The notes beneath the pieces were generated by a model. It saw nothing but the letters and a program-made list of their open reading frames with translations. It had not been told where the DNA came from and made no database searches. Below are positions 51,666-59,405 of a stretch of 64,000 nt of DNA, one piece after another. The DNA is from Actinomadura sp. NBRC 104412 (GTDB lineage Bacteria > Actinomycetota > Actinomycetes > Streptosporangiales > Streptosporangiaceae): NCBI RefSeq assembly GCF_030269515.1, contig NZ_BSTM01000015.1:62001-126000 (forward strand), read 5' to 3'. The translations under genes were made by a program, and so were the position numbers. How positions within the stretch are numbered: the stretch's first letter is position 1; every line of letters starts with the position of its first letter.

Positions 51666-52817
51666 GTGGCGACCGGTCCGGCCGACACCGCGCGTGCCGC
51701 CGATACCGCGTTGTCCGCCGACCAAGCCCTGGCGAGCGTCGCCTTGGGCCACGGCCGCTCGGAGATGCGCACGTTCCCCCTGCGCGACCACCCGCCGGAC
51801 GCGGGCTGGCTGCGGGTGGAGGCCAGCGGTGTCTGCGGCACCGATGTCGGCCTGTTCGCGGGCGCGCTCGATGGGCCCCGCATCCTGGGGCACCACGTGC
51901 TCGGTCAGATCGCGTCGCTCGGCGACGTGGCGGCGGCCCGCTGGGGCCTGCGTCCGTCCGACTGGGTGGTTCTGGAGGAGTACCTACCGTGCGGCGAGTG
52001 CCAGATGTGCCGCACGGACCGGTACCGGCTCTGCGCCGACACCGACCTGTGGAAAGGCGGACGCAGGATCGGCCTCGTCGACGCCGCCGAGGAGCCGGGC
52101 CTGTGGGGCGGCAACGCCCAGTACCTCTACCTGCCGCCGAACGCCGTACTGCACCCGGTGCCCGAAGGGCTCGCGCCAAGCCTGGCGGTGTGGGCGCTGC
52201 CCCTGGCGAACGCACTCGACTGGGTGCTCGGCGCCGGACGGCTGGGCGAGGGCGAGACGATCGTGATCCTCGGCCCCGGCTACCACGGGATCGCCGCGGC
52301 GGCGGTCGCGCGTGACGCCGGCGCCGAGCACGTCGTCGTGTGCGGCCTGCCCCGTGACCGGGCGCGGTTGAGGCTCGCCGAGTCCCTTGGCGCCACCACG
52401 CTCGAGCCGGCGGGAGACGACCTCGCCGGCGCCGTCGCCGATCTCACCGGCCGGTCCGGCGCCGACGTCGTCCTGGATCTCGTGGCGGCCGGCCCGGAGA
52501 CGCTGGGCGACGGGGTCGGGCTGCTCGGGCAGGGCGGCCGCCTGGTGCTCGCCAGTCCGAAGTCTCCCGCCCTGGCGGGCGTGGACACCGCCGCCCTGAT
52601 CCGCCTCACCGCCGGGGTCGTGGGAGTGCGCGGCCGTAGCCCTCAACGGGTACGGGAGAGCCTCGCGTTGCTGCGACGTGGCGGGCTGGGACTGGAGCGG
52701 GTGCCCACCGAGGAGGTGCCGCTGGCGGAGGTCGGCTCGATGCTGCAACGCCTTGCCGCGGGCGAGGGGCCGGACACGCCCCACGTCGTGGTGCGCCCGT
52801 GGCCGGCCGATCGGTGA
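51666..52817 (+). CDS. zinc-dependent alcohol dehydrogenase-like protein
   Basis: 383 residues from GTG 51666, chosen because GGGAGG stands 5-10 bases upstream; GTG 51660 overlaps the ATPase stop. Structural zinc cysteines LPCGECQMCRTDRYRLC, catalytic-site GVCGTDVG, and the cofactor loop ILGPGYHGIAAAAVARDAG. The usual GHE catalytic-site motif is GHH (ILGHHVLGQ). It may oxidise an alcohol product of the oxygenase. In the catabolic operon. Confidence 0.85.
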   Translation: MATGPADTARAADTALSADQALASVALGHGRSEMRTFPLRDHPPDAGWLRVEASGVCGTDVGLFAGALDGPRILGHHVLGQIASLGDVAAARWGLRPSDWVVLEEYLPCGECQMCRTDRYRLCADTDLWKGGRRIGLVDAAEEPGLWGGNAQYLYLPPNAVLHPVPEGLAPSLAVWALPLANALDWVLGAGRLGEGETIVILGPGYHGIAAAAVARDAGAEHVVVCGLPRDRARLRLAESLGATTLEPAGDDLAGAVADLTGRSGADVVLDLVAAGPETLGDGVGLLGQGGRLVLASPKSPALAGVDTAALIRLTAGVVGVRGRSPQRVRESLALLRRGGLGLERVPTEEVPLAEVGSMLQRLAAGEGPDTPHVVVRPWPADR

Positions 52818-52857
52818 GCGCCACATCGAGCGTCACAGAGGAAACGGAGGATCGGTG

Positions 52858-53394
52858 ATGGACCCGGCGAGGCGCGTCTACGAGGCCCGCGTCCTGATCA
52901 TCCCGCACGGGCCATCGGCGCTCGCGGCCGAGGCGGAGATGCGGGAGCTCGGGCTCGACGGCGTCATGTCCCTCCACCCGGGAGACGATGCCCACGGCTC
53001 CGCCGGCCTGCGGGTCCGGCCGCTGTCGAACGACGGCTGGGCACGACCCGCGCCGGTGGACCGCGTGGGCGACGCCGTCGCGGGAGCCGACATCGTCGTC
53101 CTGTTCGCCGCCGACCTCGCCGAGGTCGACACCGCCGCCTGCCACGCCGCCGCCGACGCCGCGCGGGCGGAGGGCGCCCTGATCGCCGCGCTGATCGTCC
53201 GGCCGGACGCCACCGGCGGCACGGCAGCCGACACGACGGGCGGCGCGACGGACGGCACGATGGGCGGCACGGCGGCGATGGCGGCCTTGCGCGCCGCCGC
53301 CGACATGGTGGTGATCGTGCGCGGGCCGGGGTCGGCTTCGGCGTTCCTCGACGTTCTGCGCGGCGGGCGGCGGGAGACGGCCACCGTCTCCTGA
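52858..53394 (+). CDS. unknown protein with faint FtsZ/tubulin-like core
   Basis: 178 residues from ATG 52858 behind GGAGG. Residues about 60-120 (AVAGADIVVLFAADLAEVDT, then AAADAARAEGALIAALIVRP) follow the spacing of the FtsZ strand-helix-strand around the GTP-binding GGGTGTG loop, but that loop is absent. A Gly-Thr rich stretch (GGTAADTTGGATDGTMGG) follows, then RAAADMVVIVRGPGSASAFL. Last gene of the Rieske operon, 40 bases after the dehydrogenase. Function unknown; the likeness is weak. Confidence 0.6.
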   Translation: MDPARRVYEARVLIIPHGPSALAAEAEMRELGLDGVMSLHPGDDAHGSAGLRVRPLSNDGWARPAPVDRVGDAVAGADIVVLFAADLAEVDTAACHAAADAARAEGALIAALIVRPDATGGTAADTTGGATDGTMGGTAAMAALRAAADMVVIVRGPGSASAFLDVLRGGRRETATVS

Positions 53395-53706
53395 CCGCCC
53401 GGGGGCCGCCCCGGCATCGTGTCCGGATCATGCCCGGTCATGACGAGGGCGATTGCGCGACGCCGTTGGTCAGCGCCGCTTGGACGATGCGGATGGCCCC
53501 CCCGGTGTCGAGGCCGACGGTGATGACGGCGGCGTACCCGGCGGCGGCGCGGGCTGCGCGTTCGCGTCCCTTCTCGCTGGACGGCGGACACGAGAAGCCG
53601 GCTGATCCGCGGGTCTCGATCAGCCCTGCCCCCTCCAGTTCCCGGCCAGGCGGCGGATGGTCGGCGGCCCTGAGATCGCGGCCTGGGCCTGTTTCAAAGT
53701 CGGTCG

Positions 53707-53881
53707 GAGTCCTTCGTTGATGGCGGCGATGTGGACGGTGGCCTGGTGACGGACGTCGAGCTTGGCGTACCTGGTGGCGGGTGCCCGGGTGGCGTTCGAG
53801 CCGGTTGATGTGGCACTCGATGGCGTGGGGGTCGTCTTCGTCGATGAACGCTCTACCGGAGACCTCGCTGCTTCGGCGCAT
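53707..53881 (-). mobile_element. IS5-family-like transposase C-terminal remnant
   Basis: Two minus-strand frames together give RAFIDEDDPHAIECHINRLE and then TRYAKLDVRHQATVHIAAIN, which match the end of IS5-type DDE transposases (intact consensus roughly RNxVERCFNRLKxxRxxATRYDK). A frameshift joins them near 53770. The catalytic D and E regions are absent and no terminal repeats were seen. The surrounding 53395-53916 has no other recognisable gene, although an open frame with GLIETRGSAGF at 53438-53620 is unexplained. Confidence 0.5.
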
Positions 53882-53916
53882 GACACGCCACCACTCATCT
53901 CACGTCGAAACAGGAC

Positions 53917-55221
53917 CTAGCCCTTCTCGTTTCGGCCGTGCCACTTCTGCAAGTGCGTGGCGTGGGTGCGCAGGTAGGCGCCGGGTTTGAAGAAGCGGTC
54001 GTAGAAGTCGGTGTCCAGATGGTGGGCCTGGACGTAATTCATGATGAACAGGGTCGGCACCGTGCCGGGGAACTTGCCGAACGTGTCGAACACGTATTGG
54101 GCCTGGAGCGCCACGCACGCCTTGAACTCGTCGTCGTGCATTTCGGCGCTTCCGCGGAATCCGGGACTGTCGGTCCAGGCTCCGGGGGTTTCGCGGTGGA
54201 AGGGACCACCCGGCCCGAACTTGCGTTGGGCGAAAGCCTCGACGGCCGCCGCCATATCGCTGTAATGGGGCGGGCAGTAGGCTTCGAAGACGCCCTCCCG
54301 GCCGGTGGGGTTGGGCGTCGACCAACGTTCGTCCTCGTCATAGCGGAAGCCGAGACCGGGAACCTCCGGGTCGCCCGAGGCGCCGAGCATCGAGAAACGG
54401 TCGATCCCGTCGAACATCCAGCCGCCGAGCCCCATCGCCTGGAGCATCAGTACGCCTCCGTAGCAGGAGGTGGCGAGTTCGGCCGTGGCCTCGGTCAGCG
54501 CGTACTGCTCGGCGAAGGTGAGCGGGTACGGGTCGTCGATGTCGACCCGGCGATGGAACCGCTCAAGTCCGGGAATCCTGCGGTCGTTGACGTCGTCGTA
54601 GATCGCGTAGCCGTTCTGAGCGAAGAAGCACAGAATCGCTAGGAGATGCTGCGCTATGTCCGCCACCGGAATCACGAGCAGCGAGCCGGGAACGTTGACG
54701 CACCAGGTGTTGTGCCCCTCAAGGTAGGGCTCCTCCGCGGGCAGGTGGAGCCGCTTGGTGGAGAGCCGTCGCAGCCGACCGCGATGGCGCTCGACCATCA
54801 GTTCCGGCGTGACCTCTTCCGTGGACGGGTCGACGAGCGCGCCGGTGTCACGGGTCGGGAAGAAATACAGGCCCGAATCGTCGGTGAAGAACAGCTCGGC
54901 CGTGTGGAATCCCGCCGCCGAGGGGAACGTCCGTCCACCGGCCGCGGCGGGATAGTTCGCGACGTGCGGTGCGTAACGGGCGTGGCGCGTTATCGAGTAG
55001 TGCCAGCCCGTCGTCCCGCCCATCGCGCTCAACACGAGCATCCGTTCGAGTTCGGTGAGCGGAAGCGGCTCGTGCCTGGAACGGTAGGCGAGCGGGCCGT
55101 CCGGAATCTCGTCGCCCAGCGCGAACCGCCGGGAACGGCGACCGAAAAGCGCCTCCACGAGCGGGAGGGCGGCCAACTCCCGCAGTGCCTCGGCCTCGGT
55201 GGACATCTGCGTGGGATCCAT
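53917..55221 (-). CDS. nitroreductase/SagB-like protein, function unknown
   Basis: 434 residues. The opening LVEALFGRRSRRFALGDEIP and later LTELERMLVLSAMGGTTGWH, AGGRTFPSAAGFHTAELFFT resemble the FMN-binding RRSxRxF, hinge and RxxPSAG motifs of nitroreductase-fold/SagB-type dehydrogenases. A second half (TEATAELATSCYGGVLMLQA, MGLGGWMFDGIDRFSMLGAS) fits a further flavin-fold pass. No leader peptide or YcaO gene is nearby. Alone in its transcript. Confidence 0.5.
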   Translation of the reverse strand: MDPTQMSTEAEALRELAALPLVEALFGRRSRRFALGDEIPDGPLAYRSRHEPLPLTELERMLVLSAMGGTTGWHYSITRHARYAPHVANYPAAAGGRTFPSAAGFHTAELFFTDDSGLYFFPTRDTGALVDPSTEEVTPELMVERHRGRLRRLSTKRLHLPAEEPYLEGHNTWCVNVPGSLLVIPVADIAQHLLAILCFFAQNGYAIYDDVNDRRIPGLERFHRRVDIDDPYPLTFAEQYALTEATAELATSCYGGVLMLQAMGLGGWMFDGIDRFSMLGASGDPEVPGLGFRYDEDERWSTPNPTGREGVFEAYCPPHYSDMAAAVEAFAQRKFGPGGPFHRETPGAWTDSPGFRGSAEMHDDEFKACVALQAQYVFDTFGKFPGTVPTLFIMNYVQAHHLDTDFYDRFFKPGAYLRTHATHLQKWHGRNEKG

Positions 55222-55323
55222 CAGGCCGTACCCCCATCAGGCTTCAGGTCTTCGACCCCACCTAACCTGCCCGCTGCGACCGGCGGCACACCATCGGTCC
55301 CGCGAGGAACGGCGCTCGTGGTC

Positions 55324-55662
55324 TCAGTCGTCGAACGCGAAGCCGTCGGCCTCCGCCGAGGTGATGAGCGCCCGCATGCGGGCGGGGTCGGTGGCGGCGG
55401 CGGCCATCAGCGCGCCCAGTTCCTCAAGAGCGGCCCGATCCGTGCCGTACGCGCAGAACGTGTCGCCTTCCGGGTCGAAAGAGAAACGCTCGTCGAGGCC
55501 CGGCGCCTCCGTGCTCACCAGGAGCCGCGCGACGCCTTCCCAGAAATACCCGTTGGGCTCATGACCGAGTTCCTCGACGAGCTCGTCCACTTGTGTCGTC
55601 CCCGCGGCCAGCGGCAACGAGAACTTCCCGGGCACGGTTTCGATCAATCGCATCGGAGTCAC
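55324..55662 (-). CDS. Imm51-like immunity protein
   Basis: 112 residues. FSLPLAAGTTQVDELVEELG, HEPNGYFWEGVARLLVSTEA and FSFDPEGDTFCAYGTDRAAL match the Imm51 family of polymorphic-toxin immunity proteins, small proteins that neutralise a cognate secreted toxin. No toxin gene is next to it, so it is an orphan here. Confidence 0.7.
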   Translation of the reverse strand: MTPMRLIETVPGKFSLPLAAGTTQVDELVEELGHEPNGYFWEGVARLLVSTEAPGLDERFSFDPEGDTFCAYGTDRAALEELGALMAAAATDPARMRALITSAEADGFAFDD

Positions 55663-55707
55663 CGGCGAAGCGTCGCAGCCCTGAAGGAGACTGGCAACCT
55701 CTTCGCG

Positions 55708-56073
55708 TCAGCCCGCTTGTGCGGAGGAATGGCGCCCTGGGTCGTCCACGGGTTCGTCGTCCGCCGCGGGTTGCGGGGCCGGGATCCGGGCGGCCGTGAC
55801 GATGCGTTCCAGCGCCGCCGCGTGCCGCTGGAAGGCGTGCCTTCCCTCGGGGGTCAGCCGCACGCTGGTGCGCCGCGTCCGCCCGCCGGTGTCCTTGCGC
55901 ACCGTGACGTACCCCGCCGACGCCAGGGCGGAGATCTGCTTGGACAGCGCCGAGTCGCTGGTCTCGATCGTGTCCCTGAGAAAGCCGAAGTCGACCCACT
56001 CGGCGGGCGCCAGCAGCGCGACGATCGACAACCGCGCGGGGACGTGCAGGAATTCGTCGAACCGCGGATCCAT
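55708..56073 (-). CDS. winged-helix regulator (MarR-like, HTH_27 type)
   Basis: 121 residues from ATG 56073 behind AGGGG. FLHVPARLSIVALLAPAEWV, then LRDTIETSDSALSKQISALA and VTVRKDTGGRTRRTSVRLTP form a compact winged helix with a short dimerisation tail. Such regulators often accompany a small membrane protein, as here (56091). The palindromic operator at 56565 lies upstream of the pair. Confidence 0.85.
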   Translation of the reverse strand: MDPRFDEFLHVPARLSIVALLAPAEWVDFGFLRDTIETSDSALSKQISALASAGYVTVRKDTGGRTRRTSVRLTPEGRHAFQRHAAALERIVTAARIPAPQPAADDEPVDDPGRHSSAQAG

Positions 56074-56090
56074 GGATGGCCCCTGCCGTC

Positions 56091-56546
56091 CTAGTCGATG
56101 GTGGCCTTGATGCCCCGGCGGACCAGAGGCGTGATCGCGAGATAGGCGGCGACCGTCACCGCGGCGGCGACGACGGACTGGGAGACCACCCCTTCGGACG
56201 GCAGACCGAGCCAGAAGTGGGCGGTGATCCGGGAGGCGCCGAAGACCGCCAGCAGCGCGACCACCATCGCCATGTAGATCCCCGCCTCCCGGGCGGTGGC
56301 CTTCCTGCGGACCGAGGCGCGGTGACCGTAGACGATCCCGACGCCCGCCCACAGGGTGAACCCGAACACGGTGCCGGCGGTGGCCCACGGGTCCGGGAGA
56401 TCGGCGGCCGCGAAGCCGGCGAAGAGCCCCAGCGCCGAGATCAGTACGTACGGCAGCGGGAACAGCCCGCGGACGATCTCCTGGCGGGTCCTGTCCTGGA
56501 GCCGACGGATGGTGTCGAGCGATGACTGGGCGTCCTGAGGGTTCAT
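56091..56546 (-). CDS. four-helix membrane protein co-transcribed with regulator
   Basis: 151 residues from ATG 56546 behind GGGGGAGG. After a soluble helix (SSLDTIRRLQDRTRQEIVRG) come four hydrophobic segments: LFPLPYVLISALGLFAGFAA, FGFTLWAGVGIVYG, GIYMAMVVALLAVFGA and SVVAAAVTVAAYLAITPLVR. Function unknown. The regulator follows 17 bases later, an arrangement seen for DUF1700/YvlB-like stress-membrane pairs in general. Confidence 0.75.
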   Translation of the reverse strand: MNPQDAQSSLDTIRRLQDRTRQEIVRGLFPLPYVLISALGLFAGFAAADLPDPWATAGTVFGFTLWAGVGIVYGHRASVRRKATAREAGIYMAMVVALLAVFGASRITAHFWLGLPSEGVVSQSVVAAAVTVAAYLAITPLVRRGIKATID

Positions 56547-56564
56547 GGCCTCCCCCGATGGTGC

Positions 56565-56608
56565 ACTTTCCTGACAGGAAAGTAGCACCTGCTTTCCTCA
56601 CAGGCAAG
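56565..56608. promoter_or_regulatory. perfect 19-bp palindrome plus degenerate copy
   Basis: ACTTTCCTGACAGGAAAGT (56565-56583) is perfectly symmetric; CTTTCCTCACAGGCAAG (56592-56608) is an imperfect second copy 27 bases on. It lies 19 bases before the membrane-protein start. Probable operator of the winged-helix regulator, two dimers side by side. Confidence 0.65.
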
Positions 56609-56723
56609 TCGCCGTCCGTACTGCGGACGTGACCGACCGCACGGGTGAAGCCGGTTCGGCTCCGCATCGCCGCCGTCGTTCGCGCCAGGTTAGGTCCCCG
56701 GCGTGCAGGGGACAGCAGATGCC

Positions 56724-57545
56724 ATGAGCACTATCACCGCCAAGGACGGCACGGAGATCTATTACAAGGACTGGGGTGAGGGTCCGGTCGTGACGTTCTC
56801 CCACGGCTGGCCGCTGAGCTCGGACGCGTGGGACGGGCAGATGCTCTTCCTGGTGCAGCACGGCTTCCGCGTGGTCGCGCACGACCGGCGTGGTCATGGC
56901 CGATCCAGCCAGGCCACCTCCGGGAACGACATGGACGGCTATGCCGACGACCTCGCCGCCGTGATCGAGAACCTCGACCTCAACGACGTCTGCCTGGTGG
57001 GCCACTCCACCGGCGGAGGCGAGGTCGCGCGCTACATCGGGCGGTACGGGACGGGGCGGGTCGCCAAGGCGATCCTGATAGCCGCCGTGCCGCCCATCAT
57101 GGTCAGGACCGAGGCCAATCCCGAGGGGCTGCCGATCGAGGTCTTCGACGGAATGCGCGAATCCCTGTTCAAGGATCGCTCACAGTTCTACAGAGATCTG
57201 GCCATACAGTTCTATGGCGCCGACAAGACCGACGCCAACGTGTCACAGGGCATCCTCGACCAGTTCTGGCTCTGGAGCATGCAATCAGGTCTCCTCAACG
57301 CCTACCAGAGCATCAAAGCCTTCTCCGAGACCGACTTCACCGAGGATCTCGCCAAGTTCGACATCCCGACCCTGGTGCTGCACGGGGAGGACGACCAGAT
57401 CGTCCCCGTCAACGACTCGGCGCGGAAGTCGGCCCGGCTCATCGAGGGCGCGCGGGACATCTACTACCCCGGCGCCCCGCACGGCATCACCGCCACGCAT
57501 CAGGACCAGGTCAACGCCGACATCCTGAACTTCCTGCGGAGCTGA
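56724..57545 (+). CDS. non-haem chloroperoxidase-type alpha/beta hydrolase
   Basis: 273 residues from ATG 56724. IYYKDWGEGPVVTFSHGWPL, VVAHDRRGHGRSSQ, nucleophile GHSTGGGEVARYIG, acid HGEDDQIVP and His PGAPHGIT. The whole pattern is that of cofactor-free haloperoxidases/perhydrolases. It could act as an esterase in the cell. Confidence 0.93.
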   Translation: MSTITAKDGTEIYYKDWGEGPVVTFSHGWPLSSDAWDGQMLFLVQHGFRVVAHDRRGHGRSSQATSGNDMDGYADDLAAVIENLDLNDVCLVGHSTGGGEVARYIGRYGTGRVAKAILIAAVPPIMVRTEANPEGLPIEVFDGMRESLFKDRSQFYRDLAIQFYGADKTDANVSQGILDQFWLWSMQSGLLNAYQSIKAFSETDFTEDLAKFDIPTLVLHGEDDQIVPVNDSARKSARLIEGARDIYYPGAPHGITATHQDQVNADILNFLRS

Positions 57546-57568
57546 GCCGACCGGCGGGCACACACCGC

Positions 57569-58057
57569 TCAGAACCCGAACGCCCGTGCCACCCGTCCGA
57601 CCAGTTCGTCCTCGTCCATTTCCGGTGCGCCCGACCTCCTCACGCAGACGATCGGTGAACATCCGGTCGCGCTCCAGCAGGTTGTGCCGGGCCAGTTCGG
57701 GATCGCCTGTCCTGCGCGGGATCTCCCGGCCGCGGCCACCGCCCGGCGGAACTCGGGTGCCGACAGCGGCCAGACCGCGTAGCCGGGCTCCACCGTCAGC
57801 GCTTTGACCAGGCGGGGCAGCAGCCGGACCCCTTCGGCGATCACACGGTTCCCGCCTGGCGCGCGCAACAGATCCTCGACGATCAGGCCGAAGCCCTCAC
57901 CCCTGCACCAGTGAAAGGTGTACAGCATCGTCTCTGGCGTATTGCGTCCAGCGTGGTCGGACATCACCTCGTCGGTCGAGTACACGCGCAGCCCGTGTAG
58001 AGCGGCGATGCGCCGGGCGATGGTCGGCTTGCCCGATTGGCATGCCCCGCTGTGGCG
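57569..58057 (-). pseudogene. P-loop kinase-like protein, eroded
   Basis: The minus strand reads GACQSGKPTIARRIAALHG (Walker A with Pro for Ser/Thr), then LRVYSTDEVMSDHAGRNTPE, and jumps directly to TMLYTFHWCRGEGFGLIVED. The roughly 25 residues expected between them are missing. Later pieces sit in two frames (LARHNLLERDRMFTDRLREE and EMDEDELVGRVARAFGF), so at least two frameshifts exist. No valid start is present because a stop precedes the P-loop. Relatives are AAA-type kinases of unknown substrate. Confidence 0.6.
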
Positions 58058-58070
58058 CTACCTGCGGGGC

Positions 58071-58372
58071 ATGGCCGGCTCCGCGCACCTCGCGGACGAC
58101 CTCGGCCACAAGACATGGGTCGCCATGGTGCTCCCGATGCACCATGTGGCTGTGGGACTGGCAGCAGGGCTCGCGCTCGTGGTCAGTGCGGTGACCGTCG
58201 TGGCCGGGACGGCGCTGGCCGTGGGCACGCGCCACCAGAGCCCGGACGATGGGCGTTGCCCCTGGTGGGCTTCGCTCTCGTCACGGCGGCGGGACTCGCC
58301 TTGATCCGGGCACGGTTTCGCTGTCGCGAATCGCTGCGGGTGAGGGACGCTCGGCGACAAGAGCCCTCTTAA
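58071..58372 (+). pseudogene. two-helix membrane protein fragment with frameshift
   Basis: From ATG 58071: WVAMVLPMHHVAVGLAAGLA and LVVSAVTVVAGTALAVGT form a first helix. Near 58250 the sensible reading shifts frame to ALPLVGFALVTAAGLALIRA, a second helix with a basic tail, ending at the TAA at 58370. It abuts the decayed kinase head to head, so both may have lost their starts in one deletion. Weak evidence. Confidence 0.35.
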
Positions 58373-58392
58373 CCTCGCTGTCCGCGTGGCCT

Positions 58393-59259
58393 CTAGAAAT
58401 AACTGGGCTGCGGGTAGACCTCGATGCGCCTCGGGTCGACGGTGGGCGGGACGCCGGTCGCTCTGATCCGCTGGATCGACCAGCCGGGCGGGAAGCGCGT
58501 CCAGGAGACGGTGTCGGCCGGATGGGTACCGCCGACGATCTTGCCCGTCGAGTCGCGGAGGATGGCCGATGCATGGCCGTTCCCCAGAACCTCCGACGCG
58601 CCGGACTCGACGCGGAAGGTGATCGTCAGATCGTGCCGGCGGGTGCGGTGCACCTCGGCCCGCAGCGGCTCGCCGAGCAGGTAGAACTGGTCCCGGTCGA
58701 CGCGGTGGAGGTCGCCCTTGACCAGGCTCGCCGTGAGCCGGACGGCGCGCAGGTCGTTCGGCTTGATCCATTCGGCCTTGCCGAGGGTGAACCGGAGCCG
58801 CCTGGCGCCGTCCCGTGCGACGTAGGTGGCGTCGCCCAGGCCGAAACGGCCGCCGGGCGGAATGAAGGCGGTTTTGCGCTCGCGGGCGTGGGCGCTCGTC
58901 TTCGTGATCAGTTGCCGTCCCCTGGCGTCGAGGATGTCGACGGTGATGGGGACCGAGACGACCGAGGTCCTGCTGGTGTTCTCCACGATCAGACCCCAGC
59001 TCACCCGGTGCTCACCGGACGGGTCCCGGAGGCGGGTGAAGCCATGCTCGACGAGGCGGACCGTCCCGCCGTCGGCCGCCGAGGCGCTGGGTGAGGCCAG
59101 GACCCGTGGCTTGGGGCCGGACTCGTCGGCGAGTACGGGCTCGTCCGCGCCGCCGGGACGGGCGAAGGCCACGAGGAGGGCGAACACCGCCACGGCCGTC
59201 CACAGGGAGGGCCGGTTGATCGCTTGGGCGAGCCGGTAGGACTGTTCGTCCTCATCCAT
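58393..59259 (-). CDS. single-pass anchored extracytoplasmic protein, unknown
   Basis: 288 residues from ATG 59259 behind GGGGAA. A short cytoplasmic tail (MDEDEQSYRLAQAINR), one helix (LWTAVAVFALLVAFARPGGA), then a beta-rich domain (SWGLIVENTSRTSVVSVPIT, VDILDARGRQLITKTSAHAR, RFPPGWSIQRIRATGVPPT) that resembles FxLYD/immunoglobulin-like modules. Divergent from the exported protein at 59406; no clear box was found in the gap. Confidence 0.7.
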   Translation of the reverse strand: MDEDEQSYRLAQAINRPSLWTAVAVFALLVAFARPGGADEPVLADESGPKPRVLASPSASAADGGTVRLVEHGFTRLRDPSGEHRVSWGLIVENTSRTSVVSVPITVDILDARGRQLITKTSAHARERKTAFIPPGGRFGLGDATYVARDGARRLRFTLGKAEWIKPNDLRAVRLTASLVKGDLHRVDRDQFYLLGEPLRAEVHRTRRHDLTITFRVESGASEVLGNGHASAILRDSTGKIVGGTHPADTVSWTRFPPGWSIQRIRATGVPPTVDPRRIEVYPQPSYF

Positions 59260-59405
59260 GGCGGTTCCCCTCCCGTGGCGATTGTGGCGTGAGAACGGGT
59301 GAGCCCGTTCCGTACGTGGCCGGATGCGGCCAATGAAGGGCGCGCAACGGGCGGGTGACATCTCATTCTCGCTCAAAGATGCTCAAGGAACGAGGGGCGG
59401 CCGAC

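Noticed and set aside
53215..53280. Gly-Thr-Ala repeat as a separate repeat element
   Set aside because: It is an in-frame low-complexity linker without precise DNA repeat units.
53438..53620. Frame with GLIETRGSAGF downstream of the IS5-like remnant
   Set aside because: No family was recognised and no start fits; left as unexplained sequence rather than called a gene.
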